Shown: positions 5,598 through 14,607 of the stretch, one piece after another | Layout: each line of letters begins with the position of its first letter | Position numbering within the stretch: position 1 is the stretch's first letter | Source: a virus | IMG/VR virus record: IMGVR_UViG_3300005613_000241 | Span: 1-33,595 of that record | Direction: 5' to 3' (one strand) | DNA: 33,595 bases | Translations under genes and position numbers: made by a program | The notes under the pieces: model-generated | Told to the model about the DNA's origin: nothing | The model's database searches: none | What the model saw: only the letters and a program-made list of their open reading frames with translations

Positions 5598-5625
5598 ATA
5601 ATATTACAACTATCCGTAAAATCAA
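5598..5625 (-). promoter_or_regulatory. Putative promoter of the 98-aa gene
   Basis: On the minus strand, TTGATT (5625-5620), 16 bases, then TATTAT (5603-5598), about 36 bases before the start codon. It is a good sigma-70-like match in the divergent control region 5563-5713. Confidence 0.5.
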
Positions 5626-5654
5626 ATTATTAATAACTTAGTCTTTCACTCTTA

Positions 5655-5683
5655 TTAACTATACTGTTTTTAATATATATTAT
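5655..5683 (+). promoter_or_regulatory. Putative promoter of the 5714-6627 unit
   Basis: TTAACT (5655-5660), 17 bases, then TATTAT (5678-5683), about 30 bases before the ATG at 5714. It is divergent from the promoter at 5598-5625. Confidence 0.45.
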
Positions 5684-5713
5684 TTTAAAAAAACTTTAAT
5701 CGTGGGGATAAAA

Positions 5714-5932
5714 ATGCAAGAAAGTGATTATGTAAAAATCAAAGAAGATATTGCTACAATTAAAACTAAACTAGATGTTGAACTCACTGCAATAAAAGAA
5801 TCAGTAATAAGAATTGAAAAACATAGCTGCCCTAAAAAAGAAAAGATAAACACTAATAGAAAACTTATCTATTTTTTAGGGCTAAGTATAATAGGCATTA
5901 TATCCTATTTAACAGGGATTAAATTAATATGA
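5714..5932 (+). CDS. Small membrane-anchored coiled-coil protein, XhlA-like; holin candidate
   Basis: The protein has 72 residues. Residues 1-38 form a charged helix (KIKEDIATIKTKL, then ELTAIKESVIRIEKH), and residues about 50-69 form one hydrophobic membrane segment (LIYFLGLSIIGIISYLTGI). This is the plan of XhlA-type hemolysin and holin accessory proteins and of some small phage membrane proteins. The ATG at 5714 is chosen because GTGGGGAT lies upstream; an in-frame GTG at 5702 falls inside that ribosome site. It overlaps the next gene by 4 bp (ATGA). It lies near the amidase but on the opposite strand, which is unusual for a holin, so that role is only a possibility. Confidence 0.6.
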   Translation: MQESDYVKIKEDIATIKTKLDVELTAIKESVIRIEKHSCPKKEKINTNRKLIYFLGLSIIGIISYLTGIKLI

Positions 5933-6627
5933 CAGACTTTAGAGATAGTTTTGAACTAATTACATCAGAACCAGATTCGGAACTAGAAGAAAACTCGCTA
6001 CTGTTTACAATTGAGCATTACTTTTTATTAAAAGAACTAGGTGTTGATCCGAAAAAAGAGCGAAATATCATCAATTCAGCATTGTTTACTTGTGATCGAG
6101 GTAAAGGAATTTTTAGGCAGCACCCTGCTGAGCTGACAGGGCACGATCGATATATGTCCCATGACCAATTGACTGCAATAGTAGCATATAGTAAGAGTGA
6201 AAACTTAAAATATCATAAAGAGATTTGGCAAGAAATAAAAAGACAGTTATTAAGATATAACAATATCGAAATACCAATAACCGCAAAAGAAAAAATACTT
6301 AACAATCGATTCTTGCACCCGAGAGATATAATCTTTTATGGCATTTGCAATAACAATTTTTTTTGTTGGTTAATGTTACCTATTTTAATTTTAATCATGT
6401 TTATTTCTTGCTGGTCGAAAAGAAAAGTTATTGCTTATGGCGCTCCCGCTCTTAAGACCGACGGCAAGCTTCTAACGTTTGTAAGAGTAAGGGCAATTAG
6501 TTATAAGTGGTTAATTATTTTTTTTGATTGGGTAATTGAGGAAAGGTTTGGAAGTTGGAGTGCTATTTTCAAGGTTTATTTTCGTTATTCACAACACCCC
6601 AACGTAATACACAGTATTTTAATTTAA
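5929..6627 (+). CDS. Membrane protein of unknown function with a conserved-looking HPAELTGHDRY motif
   Basis: The protein has 232 residues. The N-terminal 130 are soluble and include QHPAELTGHDRYMSHDQLTA (about 64-83), a dense motif of His, Asp and Arg that looks functional and that I associate loosely with uncharacterised phage proteins. A strong membrane helix follows at about 144-162 (FFCWLMLPILILIMFISCW). The C-terminal 70 residues contain aromatic stretches (YKWLIIFFDWVIEERFG). It is translationally coupled to the XhlA-like gene. Its 3' end overlaps the end of the tail-fibre gene by 4 bp head-on. The pair may act in lysis or host surface change, but this is a guess from membrane topology. 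Confidence 0.6.
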   Translation: MTDFRDSFELITSEPDSELEENSLLFTIEHYFLLKELGVDPKKERNIINSALFTCDRGKGIFRQHPAELTGHDRYMSHDQLTAIVAYSKSENLKYHKEIWQEIKRQLLRYNNIEIPITAKEKILNNRFLHPRDIIFYGICNNNFFCWLMLPILILIMFISCWSKRKVIAYGAPALKTDGKLLTFVRVRAISYKWLIIFFDWVIEERFGSWSAIFKVYFRYSQHPNVIHSILI

Positions 6628-9600
6628 GAGGTGGCAGCAGCATAAATTGCACTTACTTCTGAGTCGCTTAAATCTTGGTCGTAAACATTTAGTAATTTTA
6701 TTGTTCCATTTAGACCATATTTAAGACCTAGAGATGCACCTATTCTAATATCATTTGTTGAGGTTAGATTTGCCATCAAAGTTGTAGCACCAGCACTTAC
6801 CACAGTTTTTGAATTATTTATAAATATACTAGCTCCGCTTGTTGTTCCCCATCTCATCACAACGTGATAAGTATTACCTGTTGTAAAAGTCGCGGTTGAT
6901 GTGTCGCTCACTTCAGACCCACCGGATGAAAAGTAAAACTGACCAACATCAGAACTTGAGATTCTAAAAACCATGTAGTCTGCTCCATTTACATTTTCTT
7001 TTTGGAAAACAAACGCCTCAACTAATGGTGTACCGTCATAAGTAAAATACGCCTCTACTGTGATACCATCCCAAGTATTCACAGTATCAAGTAGTGTTGC
7101 TTGATATAATCCTTGCTGGTTTGCCGTTCCATCACCTGCATAGTTCATTTCAACACCAGCAGCGGTTGACGATAAAACGTCAGGATTGGATAAAGTATAT
7201 GCATTGCCAGAATCATCATTTGTTATGTTTCCGTCAGTAAAATCATACGATGCTTCCGCTGCTGGCAAAAGTGTCGCTGCTGTCGTAAAAGATGTAACGG
7301 CACTATAGCTTGAGTATCCATATACTTCATCTTTGTGTCTTGCTCTGAAAAAATATTCAGTACTTGTGGAAAAATCCGATGGATAAAATTGATAAGATAC
7401 TTTGTTGGTAGTATCGTTAGTAATGTCTTTAACTAGGCCAGTAAAAGCTGCATCAGTCGCTATTTGCCAATCTGTACCCTCGTGACTTCCCGACACTGAC
7501 TGTTCATTGCTCAAGTTGAATGCCGATGTTGTAAATGGATCAGCAAAATCCTCACCTGTGGAATCATCTACTGGGTTAGATATAGTCGGAGTATCAACAC
7601 TCGGAAAAGCTGCTGGAGTTTTTGCATTGATGTAAGGTGACCATAAACTGTCACCAGACGAATTTCCGTTGTGCCTACATCTTATTAAATATTGCGTATT
7701 TGCTGTTAACAAAGAGTTATCAAAATTTCTTGATACTTTGTCGGTTGTATTATCATATGCACTTGCATCAACAACACCCGTGGATGCGTATAACATTTCC
7801 CAGTCTGAGTGAACGTGTGTTTCTCCACCTGAGCTAGAAAATGCACTTGATGTAATAGCATCACCCATAGGTTCAAAGTCTGTTTCTCCCTCCGCTGGGT
7901 TGCTAATTGATGGCGTGTCTACATGAGGGAGAGTTGCTGCGGTAGTAAAATAAACAAAATCAGACCACTGCGACTCACCGTACGTTTGCCCAATATGCCT
8001 TACCCTTAACTTGTAAGTTTTGCTTGCTGTAAAGTCTGCTGATGAAATGTTTAGACTAACAAGGTTTGTCTTATCTTCATATGATGAAAAAACAAGGTTA
8101 TCTAGTTGATCTCTAATTTCCCACGTTGTTGACTCGTGAATGTCAGAACCAGAAGTTACACCAAAAGCTGATGTAGTAATATTGCTAGAAAAATTTATTC
8201 CATTTGCTCCATTGGCTGGAGCTGATATTGTGGGTTGGTTTACAAATATTGTCGCCTCGACCAATGTGTTATCTACATAAGCTTTTATCGATTGTTGTGT
8301 TGCTAATGCTGTTGCACTGTTTGAAGCCATGTTATCTTCATCTAGTATGTTGTTAGCGGTAACCGTCGATGCAGCTAATTTAATACCATTTGAAAAATCT
8401 TTGACGCCAGCAATTGATTGTGCCAGTGCATTTATGTGTCCGTGTAAAACTCCTGTCCCTGCATCTTCCAGGCCAGATAAGTTTGCATGGTTGGTAGGCG
8501 CTGCACCGCCTGTAACTTCTGTTTCTCTCCAATCTACATAATCACCACCACTATCTGTTGATATTACTCTCGCCTTCACGCTGTTAGTGTAGTTATCTCT
8601 TGTTTGATAAATTATTGTTCCTGATGCAACAATTTCTGGAAGAGGTAACGCACTAACAATGCTATTTATTTCTTGCTCGGCCCCTGCCCTTGCATCTGAA
8701 ACCGTTGAGTATATATTCTGCCCAACTACTGCTGCCCATTGTTGACCGCCAGAAATTCCATTGATAGCAAAGACGTGACACAAAACATGCTCGCCGTTAG
8801 GGCCAACCGCTAACTGCCATGCTCCACCAGTAAATTGATTATATACTAACCTGCCACTAACTCCTACACCCGATGTTGTGTCAGTCAAAACAGAAAAACC
8901 TGCTTCTGTATATTTTCTCAGATTAGCACCAGCACCATCTAAAGCATAAATATCAAGCCCAACTGTTGAAGCTATTGATGGAACAATGTGGTCAATATCC
9001 TCATCATAAATAACACCAGATGAAACGCTAAATTGTGCATGACTGTCTAATGACCCTGCTTCATCGGCAAGTATATCGCCAATACCAAGGCCGGAACCGT
9101 ATTGCGCCCCTCTGGTTAAGTGCAAATATGCGTGAGTCCTTGGACTCATTGAAATACCATGTCTTTCGTCGCCTAAGTAAATACCAGAAGAAGCTACGGC
9201 GTCCCAATATATTAAAGCAACAAAAGAATGATTTATCACTATATCTTCAAATTGCGATTCTGTAGCATTAGCTATTGAAGTCAGTGTTCCACCATCAAAA
9301 TATATTGAGTGCATCCCTTCCGTGTCATCAATTACAACACTTTGTGCTGATGTTTTTTCATACTTTGTTCCACCTTCATAGAAATGAAACATTGAACCAG
9401 ATGGCGTTATTGTAAAAGTTCTCGTACCATCAACAAACGATAGAGTTGTGTTTGTTCGTTCAATGTCTGGGAATCCATTAGTGTCATTAACTTCTACTGT
9501 TAAATCGCTAGCGTTTGGATTAACAAAAATAACTCCATTTGCAGCATCTGAAACTAATACCCTGCCAACAGACACTGTAAAAGAACCGTCATTAGGCCTT

Positions 9601-10322
9601 GTATTAGATAACTCTCCGTCGGTGTCAGTCAAGTAAGCATCTCCAACAGATAGCCCACTTGTATCTATATCTCTTACCAACCCATATGATGAAACAAAAC
9701 CAGATCCACTATCAGCAATATCCATTGTTGTTAAGCCAATGCACCTAGACTGTACCTCAATGTGTGCTTGTGCTTTTGCTATTGTTGGAACTCCGGCAGA
9801 GTCACCGTTGATATATACTGGTGTACCGTTGTCAATCTGTGCGCCTGTGTTGTTTTTGACATAAACATATATCTCTTGTCCTACTTGTAAAACAGTTCCC
9901 CCCAGGCCTGTTTGTATATCCATTGTTTTTTCTGTACTGTTCCAGCTTGTATTACCTTCTGCATAAGTTGGTGAAGACATTGTTGGATCATAATTTATTG
10001 GATCTTTTGAAAGTATCCTTCCTTTTGTTGCGTCACTCGTTGATTCAAGCGTTAAGTTCTCTCCTGAGCTGCTGCCACCTTGGATTGTCTGACCACCAGA
10101 AACCCCAACACTAAGAATAACTGGATTCCAATCTGTATCTGCTGCACCATATTTTGTGAAACACTTGCCCTCGTTTGTTAGCGCAAATGATCCAACTGGG
10201 GCAACAACGCCTGCTGCTATATTAGCGTTTGTTATATTACTAATTACTTCTTTCTCTGATTTGAACCGCAAAATATCTTTAAGGATCTTCACGGTTCCTT
10301 TGTTGAAAATCGATGCTGGCAT
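6624..10322 (-). CDS. Tail fibre with three FN3-like repeats and a C-terminal lectin-like domain
   Basis: The 1232-residue virion protein is the last gene of the late operon. The N-terminal part has GGQTIQGGSSSGENLTLEST, a pattern common in phage fibres, then long beta-rich spans. Around 670-690 SNSATALATQQSIKAYVD is a typical fibre shaft motif. Three related domains of about 100 residues follow (about 693-790, 792-900, 905-1010), each opening with a P-S/T-I-S-x-P motif and carrying a YxxRxRH segment, like fibronectin type III. The last 210 residues resemble a LamG/concanavalin-like lectin fold (YDFTDG, then YHVVMRWG, ending in LLNVYDQDLSDSEVSAIYAA). The tip probably binds host glycans. The ribosome site is AAGGGGGC. 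Confidence 0.88.
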   Translation of the reverse strand: MPASIFNKGTVKILKDILRFKSEKEVISNITNANIAAGVVAPVGSFALTNEGKCFTKYGAADTDWNPVILSVGVSGGQTIQGGSSSGENLTLESTSDATKGRILSKDPINYDPTMSSPTYAEGNTSWNSTEKTMDIQTGLGGTVLQVGQEIYVYVKNNTGAQIDNGTPVYINGDSAGVPTIAKAQAHIEVQSRCIGLTTMDIADSGSGFVSSYGLVRDIDTSGLSVGDAYLTDTDGELSNTRPNDGSFTVSVGRVLVSDAANGVIFVNPNASDLTVEVNDTNGFPDIERTNTTLSFVDGTRTFTITPSGSMFHFYEGGTKYEKTSAQSVVIDDTEGMHSIYFDGGTLTSIANATESQFEDIVINHSFVALIYWDAVASSGIYLGDERHGISMSPRTHAYLHLTRGAQYGSGLGIGDILADEAGSLDSHAQFSVSSGVIYDEDIDHIVPSIASTVGLDIYALDGAGANLRKYTEAGFSVLTDTTSGVGVSGRLVYNQFTGGAWQLAVGPNGEHVLCHVFAINGISGGQQWAAVVGQNIYSTVSDARAGAEQEINSIVSALPLPEIVASGTIIYQTRDNYTNSVKARVISTDSGGDYVDWRETEVTGGAAPTNHANLSGLEDAGTGVLHGHINALAQSIAGVKDFSNGIKLAASTVTANNILDEDNMASNSATALATQQSIKAYVDNTLVEATIFVNQPTISAPANGANGINFSSNITTSAFGVTSGSDIHESTTWEIRDQLDNLVFSSYEDKTNLVSLNISSADFTASKTYKLRVRHIGQTYGESQWSDFVYFTTAATLPHVDTPSISNPAEGETDFEPMGDAITSSAFSSSGGETHVHSDWEMLYASTGVVDASAYDNTTDKVSRNFDNSLLTANTQYLIRCRHNGNSSGDSLWSPYINAKTPAAFPSVDTPTISNPVDDSTGEDFADPFTTSAFNLSNEQSVSGSHEGTDWQIATDAAFTGLVKDITNDTTNKVSYQFYPSDFSTSTEYFFRARHKDEVYGYSSYSAVTSFTTAATLLPAAEASYDFTDGNITNDDSGNAYTLSNPDVLSSTAAGVEMNYAGDGTANQQGLYQATLLDTVNTWDGITVEAYFTYDGTPLVEAFVFQKENVNGADYMVFRISSSDVGQFYFSSGGSEVSDTSTATFTTGNTYHVVMRWGTTSGASIFINNSKTVVSAGATTLMANLTSTNDIRIGASLGLKYGLNGTIKLLNVYDQDLSDSEVSAIYAAATS

Positions 10323-10332
10323 GGTTGCCCCC

Positions 10333-10758
10333 TTATCCTATAAAATTTAATGCAAGTTTGCCTGATGTTATCGCCGTATTTTCCATTGCTCTTAATGACA
10401 ACCTTGTGCCTGACGGGATTGCCAAATCAATGACAGCACCGCCACCAAGGGGAAGAACACAAGCAAGTGTTTCTGATAAGGCCGCACCAGTGTAAAGACC
10501 AATATACTCACCAATATCGTCAATAGGATATACTCTTGAAATTGCTGCTGCTGTTGATGCTATTATTTCAACTGGATTCCCTGACGATGCTGGGATATTA
10601 GTTGATGAAGTGTCAAGCAATGCACCAGCATCCATAATATCTACTACAGACAATCCAGCACCAAGCGCACTAATTATATCATCTTGCTTTGCTTCGGTTG
10701 CTAGACCTAAACCAGAAACGCTTACGACTGATGGGATTGGATATTTAAAATATGACAT
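10333..10758 (-). CDS. Small virion-associated protein with the ATEAKQDDI motif
   Basis: The 141-residue protein contains GLGLATEAKQDDIISALGAG (18-37), a motif found often in small phage tail or tail-fibre-associated proteins. The rest is rich in small and hydrophobic residues in beta strands (GEYIGLYTGAALSETLACVLP). It has no signal peptide. It lies between a beta-sandwich protein and the tail fibre in the late operon, consistent with a minor structural protein at the tail. The motif gives fair support for a virion role but not a precise one. Confidence 0.65.
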   Translation of the reverse strand: MSYFKYPIPSVVSVSGLGLATEAKQDDIISALGAGLSVVDIMDAGALLDTSSTNIPASSGNPVEIIASTAAAISRVYPIDDIGEYIGLYTGAALSETLACVLPLGGGAVIDLAIPSGTRLSLRAMENTAITSGKLALNFIG

Positions 10759-11106
10759 TTATGCCCCCTTTGTTGTTCCTTTAACTTCTATTAATAAATC
10801 AGTATCACCGCTTGAAAATGTTACCTTAGGGCGCACATAAACAAAATTAGGTTCAATATCAACTCGATGAACCCCAGAAGCACCAGAAATTGAAATAGTG
10901 CCGCTAAATACTAAATCTCTCCACTCTGTTTTATCGTTTGAATACTCAAAAACAACAGTAGCAACGGGCGTGTTTCCGTTTGACCAAATAATATCGTAGC
11001 TAACTAAGTCCACATTTTCGCAATATGTAGCTGCTCCGGTAGTCGTTGTGTCCAGGCCTGTTTCATCTATGATATCTTTAGGCCCTATTAATAATTTCCT
11101 TCCCAT
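10759..11106 (-). CDS. Small beta-sandwich virion protein (paralogue of the gene at 30201)
   Basis: The 115-residue protein is mostly beta strands: VATVVFEYSNDKTEWRDL, then HRVDIEPNFVYVRPKVTF, then SSGDTDLLIEVKGTTKG. It aligns by eye from end to end with the 110-aa protein at 30201-30533 (shared TGxDxTT, SNDxE/N...DL, ASG, GDxDL, TKG). The fold looks like a small carbohydrate-binding or head-decoration sandwich. It ends one base before the next gene. It has a good AGGGGCAAAA ribosome site. A virion role is inferred from its place among tail genes. Confidence 0.65.
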   Translation of the reverse strand: MGRKLLIGPKDIIDETGLDTTTTGAATYCENVDLVSYDIIWSNGNTPVATVVFEYSNDKTEWRDLVFSGTISISGASGVHRVDIEPNFVYVRPKVTFSSGDTDLLIEVKGTTKGA

Positions 11107-11141
11107 TTTTGCCCCTCGTAGGTTAAAGGTTGTAACTTTGG

Positions 11142-14100
11142 CTAAACCCTGTTGCTAATATTATTCATTCTCGTCTGACTTCTTTTATCCATCTCCAAAG
11201 AATTAAGTCCTGTTTGTTTCAGATTATCAGTTCCCTGACCTGCGTTCTGACCACTCTCCGCTTTTGTTTGAGCTATTTGCTGTTGCTCTTGATCTGCTAG
11301 CGGTGATTTCATATTTTGATACATCATTGTTTTATCATGCCTGTAAATGTCTAATGGGTTTACATAGAAATGCTTTGCTAGCTGGAATCTCTTGGTGGGA
11401 CTCAGTTTTTTGTATGCCTCCTTATCCATAACTTCTTCATAAATACTTTCTGATATTCTATCAAATAATGCTGGGTGAATCTTTTTAAGAGTCTCAACGC
11501 CTTCTGGTGAAATATAACCATTTTCCATGTCATCAAAAAACTTTGACGGTGTGTAAGTGTATTCAATATACTTCTTAAATTTTTCTAGCTCGTATACCGA
11601 AGGTTCCCATTCATCATAAATGTCTGTTAACGGCTGTTTGGGAAATTTACTAACAATAAATTCTGCTGCTCTTATATTCTTCTGCCTGAAATTCTCCATT
11701 ATGTTCGGCAGCACTGGGAATATTACGTCATTAATATCTTCAACACCGTCCATATAAAGAACTTTTGATGCTTCTATCTTTTCAACATCTTCCCTAAGTT
11801 CCCTGTAGGTCTTTTTATCAAACTCTTTTTCTGTTCTGTTTAACGGGATTCCGCTTTTAATTGGTCTTTTAATATAAGAATCCGCAGTCTTTTTTATCTT
11901 TCCAACCATTCTTTTATTAAACTTGTCTACAATTTCCTTTGCTTTGTTTGCCTCATAAAGAAATTTCTTAGATGCTTCATTATAGGGAAGAGCGTCCACG
12001 GCTTCTTTTGTAATCTTAGATGCTGTTATGTTACCGTCAATTTCGGAAAGTCTTCTCAATAGTTTTAGAGTTATCTTAGGTCCATAGGTATCAATTATTG
12101 CACCTATTGCGTACCCTAACCCTCTACTAAATATAGCACTAACCATACCGGCCATAGGGCCGCCAATACCTGTACCAACTAATGCAGTCGCACCGTAAAA
12201 TATTCCAGACCACAAATTTACATTTCTTGAACCTCTTGTAAACTTTCTATTAAAAACGTGCTTTAATCTTAGTAGTTCAATCCAAGAAACAAAATCCTTA
12301 ATCTCATCTGGTTTAGATAGACTACCTATAAACGAAAATACTTCTTTCACTGCACGACTCTCAGCCCTTGATAGCTCAGTTTTAATAATATCTCTAGTAG
12401 AATCAACCGTTTTAAATGGAGATATTTTCTTAAGATCTTTTTTTGCTTCAGCAAGGATTCTACTTTTGCCTGAAAGTTTTCTTTTTGATGCGCTTATTTC
12501 ATGGTCAGCTACCCATTTTAGTTTTTTTTCTAAATATCTTCTAGCATTTTCACTTGTCAACGGGCCGTATTTCTGACCAGCATAATTTAAAGTTTCAATA
12601 TCTTTTGATAATTCAAGCAGCCTTTTAGTCTCATTAGGAAATTGTCTATACTTTAACTGTTCTGCTGATTGTGCAGCAGTATCCATTCTACGAACAGCAG
12701 AACTATCAACATAAACTCTTCCTGTTTCAGGATTGTATCTTTTAATAACAGGGACATATCCTTCAATTCTGGCCTGCTTTGCTAGTAGCTGTTTTGTTGC
12801 AGCAACTTCTAAATCTCTACCAATGTTTTCCCCGTAAGCATTTGCCAAAGACTTTAGATCTTTAACATAATCTTGATTTAATCCATTGTGCAAATTTTTG
12901 AGCTTCATGTTTACTGCATCTCTATTAGCACCATATTTTAATACACGATCACGAATACCCATCATTTCGCTAACTGGTTCCATTGCCTCTTTGTATCCAA
13001 CCACTCTTTCTTTTAGTAGTTGGTCAAAACCCCTTCTAACTTCTTTGTATCCGCTGCCAATAACATCATCAAATTCTAGTGTATTTCTTGTGTAGAACTT
13101 CTTAGAGTCTTCATCTAACCCTTGTATAATATGCTTGGCCGTTGCTGGATTTATAGATTCGCCAACATTTGACAAAAGATAATCTCTTGAAGCTTCAAGT
13201 TTCTTAATTGCTTTTTTCGATGATTCTGAGGTCGGAAAACCACTAACGCCTTTATATCTTTCGATTGCATTATTATAAATTGCTTTAATCTCTGCACGAG
13301 TAATTGCCTCTTCAACATCAGATTCAATTAAAATGTCATAGGCCCTTTTTGAAGACTGAGATATTCTTCCATTTAAACCATCAATATAACCATCAATTTT
13401 TGCAACCAATTCTTCAGGAACAGGATTTCTTAAATTTTCCTTCCTCCATTTCTCAAGAGAACTTTTTAATTCTTTTTGAGCTTCCTTAAAGATATCCTTC
13501 TTTTCTTTAATCTTTTGCCCTAAAGCAATTTCTTGATCTTTTATAATCTTTTCAAGTTCTGCTACGTTTTCGCCAGTTTCCTCTACTTGATCAGCTACCC
13601 TCTGATACCTTGATGTTAATTCAGAGACAAGTTCCTCTTCACTTCTAATGTTCGTCAATCCATCAGGATTCATTAAGAATTTACGCTGACTCTCCGGTGT
13701 AACTCCTGAAGCAACCTCAAGGCCTTTCAATCCAACATCTGGATATTTCCTAGCAATTTTCTCCGCTGCCGACCCAATACCTTCAGTTAAAAAACCACCA
13801 ACTGAACCAAAAATACCACCCCAAATTGCTCCGTTTTGAAGGTAATTACCAAGATTTGATGCAGAAAAATCAGCGTCACCTATTTGTTGTTCAGCAAAGT
13901 ATCTACTACCCTCTCTAACTAACCCCTCTACCGCTCCGCTAGCTCCAACAATTCCAGCACCAAGCGCACTTCTGCCAATAATACTATCAACCGGAACTCT
14001 TTTGCCAAGCTTGTTAAGAAGGAACTTTTCACCTTTAGCAGCATACTTACTTACCTGATAAGATGGTGTTAGGCTTGAGATTTTCTTAAGACCTCTAGTG

Positions 14101-14600
14101 ACGCCAGCCCCTTTCTTTGCTGCCGATGCAGCTTTTACACCGTATCCAGCACCAGCACCAAAAAGAGAGGTGACAATATCACCTGCTAACCCTGAGAATA
14201 AGTCAACGTCAGGATTCGCTAGCCTTCTTTTCTCTAACTCTTCCCTTGTGAAGTCTTCCATTCCTAAAGCTTTGCCAAGACCATTTATGAGCAACCAATC
14301 AGACCCACCAAAAGTCACGCTTCTAGCAGCAGACTCTAATCCTGTTTGAATATTCTTGGCATCGTTTTCTTGTTGTTCTTTATGAAAATCAATGGTTTTT
14401 TGGTCAGCTAAATTATATCCGTTCTCAATAGCATCAAATAATTGCGATCCATCGACTCCAACAAGCCTACCGCTAGGATCGGTCATGTTGTAAGTCTTGC
14501 CTTGCTCTACGGTATACCTACCGCTTTGTAGGGCCTGCATAGCTTGCCCACTATCAAAAATATCTTCTTTATCGTTTTGAACGTCGTAAAGTTTATACAT
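11142..14600 (-). CDS. Large internal virion (ejection) protein
   Basis: The protein has 1152 residues, mostly helical. Gly/Ala-rich hydrophobic stretches occur at about 137-163 (SLFGAGAGYGVKAASAAKKG), 207-228, 252-274 and 790-835 (GIFYGATALVGTGIGGPMAG), while about 318-395 is a charged coiled coil. This mix is typical of podovirus proteins that leave the head and form a channel across the host envelope. I see no transglycosylase or protease catalytic motif. It is the third of three consecutive helical virion proteins after the tail hub, matching the position of the P22 gp7/gp20/gp16 trio. Assigned by size, composition and position, not by homology. Confidence 0.75.
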   Translation of the reverse strand: MYKLYDVQNDKEDIFDSGQAMQALQSGRYTVEQGKTYNMTDPSGRLVGVDGSQLFDAIENGYNLADQKTIDFHKEQQENDAKNIQTGLESAARSVTFGGSDWLLINGLGKALGMEDFTREELEKRRLANPDVDLFSGLAGDIVTSLFGAGAGYGVKAASAAKKGAGVTRGLKKISSLTPSYQVSKYAAKGEKFLLNKLGKRVPVDSIIGRSALGAGIVGASGAVEGLVREGSRYFAEQQIGDADFSASNLGNYLQNGAIWGGIFGSVGGFLTEGIGSAAEKIARKYPDVGLKGLEVASGVTPESQRKFLMNPDGLTNIRSEEELVSELTSRYQRVADQVEETGENVAELEKIIKDQEIALGQKIKEKKDIFKEAQKELKSSLEKWRKENLRNPVPEELVAKIDGYIDGLNGRISQSSKRAYDILIESDVEEAITRAEIKAIYNNAIERYKGVSGFPTSESSKKAIKKLEASRDYLLSNVGESINPATAKHIIQGLDEDSKKFYTRNTLEFDDVIGSGYKEVRRGFDQLLKERVVGYKEAMEPVSEMMGIRDRVLKYGANRDAVNMKLKNLHNGLNQDYVKDLKSLANAYGENIGRDLEVAATKQLLAKQARIEGYVPVIKRYNPETGRVYVDSSAVRRMDTAAQSAEQLKYRQFPNETKRLLELSKDIETLNYAGQKYGPLTSENARRYLEKKLKWVADHEISASKRKLSGKSRILAEAKKDLKKISPFKTVDSTRDIIKTELSRAESRAVKEVFSFIGSLSKPDEIKDFVSWIELLRLKHVFNRKFTRGSRNVNLWSGIFYGATALVGTGIGGPMAGMVSAIFSRGLGYAIGAIIDTYGPKITLKLLRRLSEIDGNITASKITKEAVDALPYNEASKKFLYEANKAKEIVDKFNKRMVGKIKKTADSYIKRPIKSGIPLNRTEKEFDKKTYRELREDVEKIEASKVLYMDGVEDINDVIFPVLPNIMENFRQKNIRAAEFIVSKFPKQPLTDIYDEWEPSVYELEKFKKYIEYTYTPSKFFDDMENGYISPEGVETLKKIHPALFDRISESIYEEVMDKEAYKKLSPTKRFQLAKHFYVNPLDIYRHDKTMMYQNMKSPLADQEQQQIAQTKAESGQNAGQGTDNLKQTGLNSLEMDKRSQTRMNNISNRV

Positions 14601-14607
14601 GTAAGAC

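Noticed and set aside
8329-9636. Several plus-strand frames of 60-80 codons opposite the tail fibre
   Set aside because: They are shadows of a long beta-rich gene, without ribosome sites or protein-like composition.
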